Source: Butyrivibrio sp. (GTDB taxonomy: Bacteria > Bacillota_A > Clostridia > Lachnospirales > Lachnospiraceae). Taken from it: a stretch of DNA of 5,829 nt. The stretch spans positions 1 through 5,829 of the forward strand of contig JAGOGF010000148.1 in assembly GCA_017996845.1 (NCBI GenBank), written 5' to 3'. Shown one piece after another: positions 1-5,829 of this stretch. Positions within the stretch are counted from its first letter, which is position 1. The number at the start of each line of letters is the position of its first letter. A program made the translations under genes and the position numbers. The notes beneath the pieces are model-generated. The model was not told the origin of the DNA. It saw only the letters and a list, made by a program, of their open reading frames with translations, and made no database searches.

Positions 1-2
1 CG

Positions 3-1700
3 GTCAATCGTATTTTTTCACCACTGGAAGATGTTCCTGATTCTGTTGCAACCGGTATTGTCGATACAGTCGGCAAAAAGGTTGGTAAAGACCATAAAGA
101 AATATGGGAAATCATGGGACAGGAGAATATCAAGACATTTAACAAGAATTATCCCGGATTTTTCAGACATGAATCTGCCTATCAGTTTCTGAAATCCATG
201 AATGACGTACATGCAATTGTCATGAAGCATTTCAAAGGAGCAACTCCGCCGGTTCTGGATATGACTCCGCTCAGTTCTCATAAAGCAAGATTCACCTATC
301 GTTCCCCCAGAGGAATGGGTGATTACCTGAACGGGCTGCTGCACGGCGTTGCAGATCGTTTCCATGAGAATATCGGAATTGAAGTTGTCAATGCACAAAA
401 AGATCATATTGATTTTGATCTGACTTTTGAAAAAGAAATTCAGACCATAAAATCCTATCCATTTAACCGGATCACTTCTCTCGGATTTATTCACTCTGTC
501 AGTATTAAAATGGGACTGTTAAATGGTGTTCTTCTGGGACTTGTTACATTTCCCATACTCCATAATGTGTTTCTGTCGTTGATAATTGCTGTTGTAACAT
601 TTCTGCTCGTCAGTATTACGGAGAAACTTTTCCGTATGCCGGAAAAAACAATTATAAATGAGATCAGCCGACTTGGTGAAGGTGATTATGTGGAATCCGT
701 CCATCTGAAAACCTCTGATCTGTACGAAGATCTGATGCACGCACTCAACAAAATCAAACGCAATACGCAGAAGGATTTTATCAATTTCAATTCCATGGTG
801 GATGAAATGTCCACATTTAATTCTTCTGTCACTACCATTGCTTCCACGATGAGTTCCGCTTCTTCGGATATTACAGATATTCTGAATATGCTTTCCACTG
901 CTGCAACCACGCAGGCTGAAGATACCGAAAAGTCTGTTTCAGTCATTACTGACAGCATTGCCAGTCTGAATGGGATTGCAACCGAAAGTGAAGACAATAA
1001 GGACAAGATCGAGGCTGCCGTAAACGATATCGATAACAGCTTCTCCAGTGTTACCCATACCGCATCCGAAATCGGATTGATACTCAAGAAATTCGGTGAT
1101 ATTAAGGACAGTGCCTATGACCTGCGGGAAAAGGCGGAAGGAATCACACAGATTGTAACGATTGTATCTTCCATCGCCAACCACATCAATCTGCTTGCGC
1201 TGAATGCTTCGATTGAAGCGGCCCGTGCAGGAGAAGCCGGAAAAGGATTTTCTGTTGTCGCAGAAGAAATCCGTAAGCTTTCTACTGACACCAATCAGGC
1301 TGTATCGGATATCAATAACAATCTGACCAGTTTTGTTGCCAATATCGGTGGGGTTGTTGAGGGTATCAATTCCCAATATGATGTTCTGGAACGTGAAAAT
1401 GGCAACCTGAAGCAGTCCGTGGAAACTTCTGCACTTTCAAATGAAAATCTGAATGCGGTATCGCTGCTGCTGGTTCATACTTCCGAATCGCTCAAGACTG
1501 AGGCAACTCACATTTCATCTCTTTTTGACAGCTTACAGTCCCTTGCCGCAATTGCAGAAGAAAATTCCGCTTCCACACAGGAAGCCAATTCCAATGTGGC
1601 AATTTATGTCGATCACATTCAGGAACTGACCACACAGATGAGTGTCTTTGAAGGAATGATTCATAATTTCCAGAATGACCTGAAGAAATATAAGATTTGA
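3..1700 (+). CDS. H-NOX haem gas-sensor / methyl-accepting chemotaxis fusion protein (5' end outside window)
   Basis: This is a membrane chemoreceptor predicted to sense a diatomic gas (O2 or NO) through cytoplasmic haem and to signal to the CheA/CheW array. The frame is open from the left edge; residue numbers count from the codon at position 3. Residues 1 to about 145 are an H-NOX domain that aligns without gaps to Thermoanaerobacter (Tt) H-NOX as I recall it, with an offset of 32, so about 32 residues are missing. Visible pocket residues are the proximal haem ligand H70 (nt 210-212; Tt H102), the YxSxR propionate motif Y99/S101/R103, P83 of GATPP, N42 (Tt N74) and distal Y108 (Tt Y140). 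Two helices (about 170-187 and 189-205) form a hairpin with almost no outer loop, followed by a HAMP-like linker (about 210-260). The MCP coiled coil has its tip at 393-416 ([15 protein letters not shown]). There is no C-terminal CheR-docking pentapeptide. The ATG at 114 is internal to the H-NOX fold, so it is not the true start. Confidence 0.95.
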   Translation, partial: VNRIFSPLEDVPDSVATGIVDTVGKKVGKDHKEIWEIMGQENIKTFNKNYPGFFRHESAYQFLKSMNDVHAIVMKHFKGATPPVLDMTPLSSHKARFTYRSPRGMGDYLNGLLHGVADRFHENIGIEVVNAQKDHIDFDLTFEKEIQTIKSYPFNRITSLGFIHSVSIKMGLLNGVLLGLVTFPILHNVFLSLIIAVVTFLLVSITEKLFRMPEKTIINEISRLGEGDYVESVHLKTSDLYEDLMHALNKIKRNTQKDFINFNSMVDEMSTFNSSVTTIASTMSSASSDITDILNMLSTAATTQAEDTEKSVSVITDSIASLNGIATESEDNKDKIEAAVNDIDNSFSSVTHTASEIGLILKKFGDIKDSAYDLREKAEGITQIVTIVSSIANHINLLALNASIEAARAGEAGKGFSVVAEEIRKLSTDTNQAVSDINNNLTSFVANIGGVVEGINSQYDVLERENGNLKQSVETSALSNENLNAVSLLLVHTSESLKTEATHISSLFDSLQSLAAIAEENSASTQEANSNVAIYVDHIQELTTQMSVFEGMIHNFQNDLKKYKI

Positions 1701-1712
1701 TTATCCTAAAAT

Positions 1713-1754
1713 AAGCAGCTGCATACATCCTTTCGGGGTTGTATGCAGCTGCTT
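1713..1754. terminator. Bidirectional intrinsic terminator between convergent units
   Basis: Two 18-base arms, 1713-1730 and 1737-1754, pair with one mismatch (T1728 against T1739) around the six-base loop TTTCGG. On the plus strand the stem ends in GCTTTTC, 13 bases after the stop of the H-NOX receptor gene. On the minus strand the same stem is followed by TTATTTT, about 21 bases after the stop of the diguanylate cyclase gene. It is therefore placed to end both transcripts. Each arm contains the self-palindromic octamer GCAGCTGC. Confidence 0.9.
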
Positions 1755-1775
1755 TTCTATCCGCCAATTTTCTTT

Positions 1776-2918
1776 TTATCTGTCCAGTTTCCTGCGATTG
1801 AGTTCCGCATGTTTTCTGTAATATTCTTTCTTATCAGCATACATATTTTCATCCAGTATCCGAATGAAATCATCAATATTATCTCTTTCCGGAATAAATG
1901 TACCCAGCCCGAAAGACAGCGATATTTCGTATGACCGGTTTTCTACCTGCCGCAGTTCTTCGAGTTCTGCATTAATCTTATCCTGAATCTCCTTAAGCGT
2001 CCTGTTACTGCCATCTCTGCTGAATACCAGAAACTCATCTCCTGCATAACGCACCGCAAAGCCATAGTCAAGCGAAACCCGTTGTAATATGGATGCGATT
2101 TCCTGCAATACCTTATCCCCTGAATCATGACCGAACTGATCGTTTATATCTTTAAAATGATTCACATCCATCATAATCGCACCGGCCATATCTTCGTATA
2201 CTTTTGTATTAAACAGATAGGAACGATTCAGTATTCCGGTCAGATTATCCACATATGCCATTTCATTCTGCAGGCTCATCAGCAGGCCACAAAGTGCGAT
2301 CGCAACTGCAGGCCAGGAGGTTGAAATTCCGTAATGAAATTCCTGTGCCAGAAAACCGATCAGAATCGGGATCAGAAACATGCCAACCGGGAAAAAACGA
2401 ACATGCCCGTTTACTCTCTTATAATTTTCATATACTGCCACACTGTATATAAGAGAAATTACCATGAAGGCAACAAATAACCATGCCCCAGGTAGTCGAT
2501 GATAGGTATTGGAGGCATCTATATAAAATGCAAAAGGATAAAACAGATTTACAGCCAATGCTGCTGTCATAATGCCGGCAGGAATTGACTCATATCTGAC
2601 TTTCTTACGCATTCTGATTACATCCCCGTACAGATGATATTTGAGGAAATCAATCCATAACATGCTGACCCAGATATTCCCCAGATACTCATAGGTATTC
2701 CCGATTATATTAATCAGCCGCATGAACAGCCCTGCATGTCCGTCTACCGTAAATACAATCGGATCCAAAATACATGCGATCGTTGTCACAAATAGTATGA
2801 TCTTCAAAATACGGAAATCATGTCTGCTGCTCTTCATAATTGCTCTGTTACAGATCAGTGCAGTAAAAAGTGCAGATACTCCCAATGCATTTGCAATATA
2901 AATTGCCGTCAGATTCAT
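1776..2918 (-). CDS. Membrane-bound diguanylate cyclase (GGDEF domain, AGDEF active site)
   Basis: This protein is predicted to make cyclic di-GMP from two GTP, on the cytoplasmic side of the membrane. It has 380 residues. Roughly the first 215 form about seven hydrophobic helices (near 4-24, 37-58, 65-91, 111-134, 146-165, 177-192 and 203-218) with no recognisable sensor fold. The GGDEF domain spans about 220-375: DNLTGILNR at 224-232, the metal and GTP-binding stretch DVNHFKDIND...GHDSGD at 251-268, and the active-site loop RYAGDEF with AGDEF at 292-296. The first Gly is Ala, a variant reported as active in a Vibrio diguanylate cyclase, so activity is likely. The RxxD inhibitory site expected five residues before the motif is absent (LDYG instead). 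I chose the ATG at 2918 because GGAGAG sits 4 bases upstream; the in-frame TTG at 2930 would overlap that ribosome site. It starts 24 bases after the upstream chemoreceptor gene and is probably the last gene of that operon. Confidence 0.93.
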   Translation of the reverse strand: MNLTAIYIANALGVSALFTALICNRAIMKSSRHDFRILKIILFVTTIACILDPIVFTVDGHAGLFMRLINIIGNTYEYLGNIWVSMLWIDFLKYHLYGDVIRMRKKVRYESIPAGIMTAALAVNLFYPFAFYIDASNTYHRLPGAWLFVAFMVISLIYSVAVYENYKRVNGHVRFFPVGMFLIPILIGFLAQEFHYGISTSWPAVAIALCGLLMSLQNEMAYVDNLTGILNRSYLFNTKVYEDMAGAIMMDVNHFKDINDQFGHDSGDKVLQEIASILQRVSLDYGFAVRYAGDEFLVFSRDGSNRTLKEIQDKINAELEELRQVENRSYEISLSFGLGTFIPERDNIDDFIRILDENMYADKKEYYRKHAELNRRKLDR

Positions 2919-2942
2919 TCGTCTCTCCAACTCTGTGTCAGA

Positions 2943-4403
2943 TCATCCATTCTGCATCATCCTGAGTTTTTCTGCCTGTTCATATATTCCTGATAGTGTC
3001 CGATCAAAATCTGCAAATTGCATAACTGCCTTATTGGAAGAAGTCAGTCCTTCACTGGAAAGCGCAGCTACTTCCTCACTGGTAGCCGACAAACTGGATA
3101 TGTTGTCATTGATCACTGAGGTAGAAGCAACAATTGCTTTCATTTCCTCTCCAATTTCACTGAACCGTTCAATCAGTTCTGACACATTATCGTGAATTTC
3201 CACGAAATTATGCTGTGCGGTACTGATCATGCCATTCTGTTCCTGCACGGAAACAACTGTTCTGTCTATGCTGTCCATTGCATGATCCGCATCCGTTGTC
3301 AGTTCTGCAATAATCCTGCTGATTTCTGCTGATGCGGCATTGGTCTGTTCCGACAGTTGCCTGATTTCCTCTGCAACAACTGCAAATCCTGCCCCTGCGG
3401 ATCCTGCACGTGCCGCTTCAATCGATGCATTCAAAGCCAGCAGATTTGTCTGTTTGGAAATTGTAAGAATTGCTCCCACAATATTCTGGACCTCTCTGAC
3501 TTTATCCAGCACTGCTCTGGTAGATTCTACAGTCACCTGGCTGTCTGCTTCCACCCCTGCTGCCTGTTCCTTTAACTGCTGAATTGTCTGTTTGCCTTCC
3601 GCTACTGTATTCCTGGCATTTTGAGAAGCCTGAACCATCTGCACACGCTTTTCTTCGGTTGCCTGCGCATGCTCCTGTATCTCCTGACATTTCGTTGCCT
3701 GATCCGTAATCTCCAGCGCAGTACTTTCCATACTGGTTGCAATATTCTGCATCCCGGAATGATTGGATTCTATGACACCGCGCAAATTATCCATATTTTC
3801 TTTGGCTTTTTCAAAAAGAGAAGAGATCTCTCCTGCAACTTCTGTCATTTTTATTCCAGTCAGATTCTGCTTTTCATAATTATCCTGTATGACCGTATTA
3901 TTCTCCTCATTAAACCGAATCAGAAGCTTTACACTCTCTGCTGCAGCAATCCCGGAGAGTACCAGAACAATCGTATAGATATAATCTGTTCCCGTAAACT
4001 TTCTTTCCATCAGAATCCGAATGATCGAAATCACATATGCTGTTATGATAACTGTTTCGCCTGAATAAACAATTCTCAGATTCAGATACACCATGCTGGA
4101 AAAAAGTACTGTGAGTCCAAACAGAATATATACAATGTTGTTCTGCAGTATCATAACCAGAAAAAAGACTATAGATGAACCGCCCATAATCATGATTGCA
4201 CCGGCCTTTTTGCCACCTGCCCTGACCCTGCCGAATAGGGCAAGTCCGTATCCCGCAATGCAGCCAGCCAGTTCTATGACTGTGATAACTGTAAATCCGC
4301 TGCTGATGCCACCTGCCAGCACCAGCAAAAAAATACTTGCAAGAATAATGTTATTAACTACAAAAGCCCTTGCATTGGCCTTTTTGTACTGTTTTTCACT
4401 CAT
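2943..4403 (-). CDS. Methyl-accepting chemotaxis protein with six-helix membrane sensor region
   Basis: This chemoreceptor is predicted to sit in the inner membrane and control CheA through CheW. It has 486 residues. The first 162 contain six hydrophobic helices (about 14-32, 36-56, 66-86, 88-106, 116-132 and 141-162) joined by short loops, so there is no extracytoplasmic ligand-binding domain. I see no HAMP domain: helix six runs almost straight into the coiled coil. The signalling hairpin tip is at 318-340 ([17 protein letters not shown] then SAGAGF), flanked by arms of about 160 residues each. The tip has Ser335 and Ala338 where many receptors have Glu and Lys/Arg (GExGKGF). The C-terminus (LRMMQNG) lacks a CheR-docking pentapeptide. 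The ATG start has GGAG 6 bases upstream. The gene lies 23 bases after the AI-2E permease gene and 24 before the diguanylate cyclase gene, which fits an operon. The signal is unknown; a membrane-embedded or membrane-state cue, or a partner protein, is possible. Confidence 0.93.
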   Translation of the reverse strand: MSEKQYKKANARAFVVNNIILASIFLLVLAGGISSGFTVITVIELAGCIAGYGLALFGRVRAGGKKAGAIMIMGGSSIVFFLVMILQNNIVYILFGLTVLFSSMVYLNLRIVYSGETVIITAYVISIIRILMERKFTGTDYIYTIVLVLSGIAAAESVKLLIRFNEENNTVIQDNYEKQNLTGIKMTEVAGEISSLFEKAKENMDNLRGVIESNHSGMQNIATSMESTALEITDQATKCQEIQEHAQATEEKRVQMVQASQNARNTVAEGKQTIQQLKEQAAGVEADSQVTVESTRAVLDKVREVQNIVGAILTISKQTNLLALNASIEAARAGSAGAGFAVVAEEIRQLSEQTNAASAEISRIIAELTTDADHAMDSIDRTVVSVQEQNGMISTAQHNFVEIHDNVSELIERFSEIGEEMKAIVASTSVINDNISSLSATSEEVAALSSEGLTSSNKAVMQFADFDRTLSGIYEQAEKLRMMQNG

Positions 4404-4426
4404 TACCTACTCCATTTCCAAACGGC

Positions 4427-5674
4427 TTACCGTGTCTCTGAACGCTCCGGTTTTTGCGCCGCATTCTCCGGACTTTGATCCGCTCCTGTCGTTTCTTCCT
4501 CTTCGATATGACGATTTTTCATAAGATAATTCACAAGACGTTCGAACTGAATCTTCAAAAATGCACCCGCCGGGACTGCCAGAAGCATTCCGATGATTCC
4601 GCCAATTGCACTTCCGATAATAAGGGATGCTATGACCAGCATCGGATGGATACTGATATTGGCACTCAGCAGTTTCGGATTGATCACATTACCGTCTATT
4701 GTCTGCAGAATCAGCAAAACAATCAGCGCAATCAGAAGTCTCTTCCAGTCCCCGTTCAGAATGCAGACCAGGATCGTTGAAATATAGGCTACAAAGGGGC
4801 CAACATATGGAATCAGATTACCGATTCCTGTCAGAATACCGATAATAACAGAAAATCGCACTCCCACAAGTGATAAGGAAACGCTGACAGATACCATCAT
4901 AAAAAGCGCATCAATGAGTTGTCCTCTTACATATCCTGAAAACACAGCATCCGCATCTGCCGCCAGCATATGAAAGATACGATCAAATTTCTTGGAGGAA
5001 AATGCTTTCAGTGCCCTATTCCAGTAGCGCATCAGACTCTTGCCATCCAACATAAAATATATGCCGAAAATGACAGCAAACAGCGCATTTGTGAAAAAGT
5101 CTTTCAGATGATAGATACTGTTCTGTAAGCCACTCCCGATATTCTTGAACCATTCTGCAATGAAATCTCCAATATTCTTCAGATATGCATTTACCTGATC
5201 AGAAGAAATATTTAACTGGGAGAGCTGTCTGCTCACTGTTTCGTAAAAACTGTTCATGGTCGCTGCAAGCGATGCAATCATATCCTCCAGATCACTGATC
5301 TTGATCACCTGGATACTGCTGGTAACCGTTGATATGATAACAGAGAGTAATATGACAATCGCAACAAGTGCTATGATAGAAGTAATGGCAACCGAAACGC
5401 CTCTTGCTGATTTGCCTTTCTTTTCGAATATCTTCAGATGCTGCAACCGTTTTTCCCAGAACTCCGTAACGGGAAAGAGCAGATAAGATATCACAAATCC
5501 CCATCCCAGGGGTTTCATCAGTACATTCAGCCAGTTAAGACCGTTTCCTATTGCAGAGAAGATTCCCCCGATATTATCTGCAATCTTCATCAGCAGATAC
5601 ATCATCATAAACGTTATGACAACATAAAACGATACCCTTGTATATTTGGGATCCAGATTTTGCCTGAACTTCAT
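4427..5674 (-). CDS. AI-2E family transporter (PerM/YdiK/TqsA-like membrane protein)
   Basis: This is a polytopic membrane permease of the AI-2E family (the TqsA/PerM type), 415 residues, a usual length. Hydrophobic helices lie near 15-30, 50-68, 94-116, 196-209, 253-288, 292-306, 312-327 and 345-372. A soluble helical stretch (about 125-190) separates the N- and C-terminal membrane halves, as is typical. Family signatures visible are GYVRGQ at 247-252, GIGNLIPYVGPF at 283-294, and DGNVINPKLLS followed by a glycine-rich helix at 328-370. The C-terminal 30 residues are hydrophilic and rich in Glu. The family name comes from E. coli TqsA and AI-2 export; other members have been linked to ion antiport, and nothing here shows the substrate. 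The ATG start is preceded by AAGGGG about 7 bases upstream. It is the first gene of a probable three-gene operon with a chemoreceptor and a diguanylate cyclase, and is preceded by a possible cre operator. Confidence 0.93.
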   Translation of the reverse strand: MKFRQNLDPKYTRVSFYVVITFMMMYLLMKIADNIGGIFSAIGNGLNWLNVLMKPLGWGFVISYLLFPVTEFWEKRLQHLKIFEKKGKSARGVSVAITSIIALVAIVILLSVIISTVTSSIQVIKISDLEDMIASLAATMNSFYETVSRQLSQLNISSDQVNAYLKNIGDFIAEWFKNIGSGLQNSIYHLKDFFTNALFAVIFGIYFMLDGKSLMRYWNRALKAFSSKKFDRIFHMLAADADAVFSGYVRGQLIDALFMMVSVSVSLSLVGVRFSVIIGILTGIGNLIPYVGPFVAYISTILVCILNGDWKRLLIALIVLLILQTIDGNVINPKLLSANISIHPMLVIASLIIGSAIGGIIGMLLAVPAGAFLKIQFERLVNYLMKNRHIEEEETTGADQSPENAAQKPERSETR

Positions 5675-5720
5675 TCATCCACCCCTTCAGTCCTTTATTG
5701 ATACAGCCTGCCAGGGTCAA

Positions 5721-5736
5721 ATGAAAGCGGTTACCC
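5721..5736 (-). promoter_or_regulatory. Possible CcpA (cre) or other LacI-family operator
   Basis: The plus-strand sequence ATGAAAGCGGTTACCC matches 14 of 16 positions of the Bacillus cre consensus WTGNAARCGNWWWCAW; only the last two bases differ. It lies 47-62 bases upstream of the AI-2E gene start, between that gene and the AT-rich likely promoter area. That position would suit repression by roadblock. Whether this organism uses CcpA on it is an inference; another LacI-family regulator with a central CG could bind a similar site. Confidence 0.45.
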
Positions 5737-5740
5737 GGAT

Positions 5741-5775
5741 GCTGCTATATATAATATAAGTATAATATAAATGAG
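5741..5775 (-). promoter_or_regulatory. AT-rich probable promoter region of the three-gene operon
   Basis: This is the most AT-rich stretch upstream of the operon. On the minus strand it offers several hexamers close to the -10 consensus, such as TATACT, TATATT and TATTAT. I found no good -35 hexamer at 16-18 bases from any of them, so the exact promoter is not assigned. The plus strand also carries two exact TATAAT hexamers (5750 and 5761), so a divergent promoter for a gene beyond the right edge cannot be excluded. Confidence 0.35.
5750..5771. repeat. 11-bp tandem repeat of TATAATATAA(G/A)
   Basis: Two adjacent copies, TATAATATAAG at 5750-5760 and TATAATATAAA at 5761-5771, differ only in the last base. 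The 11-bp period is close to one helical turn. It may simply be low-complexity promoter DNA. Confidence 0.7.
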
Positions 5776-5785
5776 GCTTCGTGCA

Positions 5786-5817
5786 CATCTGTGGGTAAAA
5801 AGTAGTCCCACACCATG
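5786..5817. repeat. Inverted repeat of unknown role near right edge
   Basis: TGTGGG at 5790-5795 is complementary to CCCACA at 5807-5812, with an 11-base spacer. The pairing can extend past a small internal loop through CAT (5786-5788) and ATG (5815-5817). Neither strand shows a T-run directly after the stem, so it is a poor intrinsic terminator. It could be a protein-binding site or the end of an element lying outside the window. The rest of 5675-5829 holds no gene that I can support. Confidence 0.5.
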
Positions 5818-5829
5818 CTTGTTCTGATC

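Noticed and set aside
114..116. ATG as the start of the H-NOX/chemoreceptor gene
   Set aside because: The frame is open to the left edge, and the 37 upstream codons encode conserved H-NOX sequence (SPLED, EIW), so the gene starts outside the window.
686..1376. Overlapping minus-strand open frames inside the H-NOX/chemoreceptor gene
   Set aside because: They lie antisense to a clearly conserved coding sequence, encode no recognisable domain and lack supporting ribosome sites.
1743..1934. Plus-strand small open frame starting in the terminator
   Set aside because: It begins inside the terminator hairpin and is antisense to the end of the GGDEF domain; it has no ribosome site.
3340..4064. Plus-strand open frames opposite the six-helix chemoreceptor gene
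   Set aside because: They are reverse-strand shadows; their translations are Cys/Ser-rich and match no family I recognise, while the minus-strand frame has full MCP motifs.
5675..5771. Flagellar sigma factor (sigma-28 type) promoter for the chemoreceptor operon
   Set aside because: A TAAA occurs at about 5693-5696 on the minus strand, but no GCCGATA-like -10 follows at the right distance.
5675..5829. c-di-GMP riboswitch or other structured leader
   Set aside because: I looked for GEMM-type conserved stretches in the operon leader because a diguanylate cyclase is downstream; none is visible.
5700..5829. Short minus-strand reading frames at the right edge (possible end of another gene)
   Set aside because: All three frames are open for a short distance because the window is cut, but they run into the AT-rich repeat and encode nothing recognisable; too little sequence to support a gene.

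Overview
The window looks like part of a low-to-moderate GC anaerobic Firmicutes genome, most likely a motile member of the Clostridia (Lachnospiraceae-like). I infer this from the protein types (an H-NOX domain fused to a chemoreceptor, a multi-membrane-span GGDEF protein, an AI-2E family permease), the strong purine-rich ribosome binding sites and the codon composition. No species marker such as rRNA is present, so the assignment is an inference.

Layout: a plus-strand gene, cut by the left edge, fills positions 3-1700. It encodes a haem-binding H-NOX gas sensor joined through a two-helix membrane hairpin to a methyl-accepting chemotaxis signalling domain. A strong hairpin that can terminate transcription in both directions sits at 1713-1754. 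Three minus-strand genes converge on it, in transcription order: an AI-2E family membrane protein (5674-4427), a chemoreceptor with six membrane spans and no extracellular sensor domain (4403-2943), and a membrane-bound diguanylate cyclase (2918-1776). The gaps between these three are 23 and 24 bases, each holding a clear Shine-Dalgarno sequence, so they are probably one operon. The last 155 bases (5675-5829) form the operon's upstream region. They hold an AT-rich stretch with an 11-bp tandem repeat (probable promoter area), a sequence close to a CcpA/cre operator, and an unexplained inverted repeat near the right edge.

Together the genes suggest a signalling locus. A gas signal (oxygen or nitric oxide, via haem) and an unknown membrane-associated signal would both feed the CheA/CheW chemotaxis array, while c-di-GMP from the cyclase could tune the choice between swimming and attachment. 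The two transcription units converge and are not co-transcribed, so a functional link between the H-NOX receptor and the operon is an inference from proximity. The most notable sequence-level points are the intact haem-pocket residues of the H-NOX domain, including the distal tyrosine linked to O2 binding; the AGDEF active site and missing inhibitory site of the cyclase; and the cre-like site placed to act as a roadblock.
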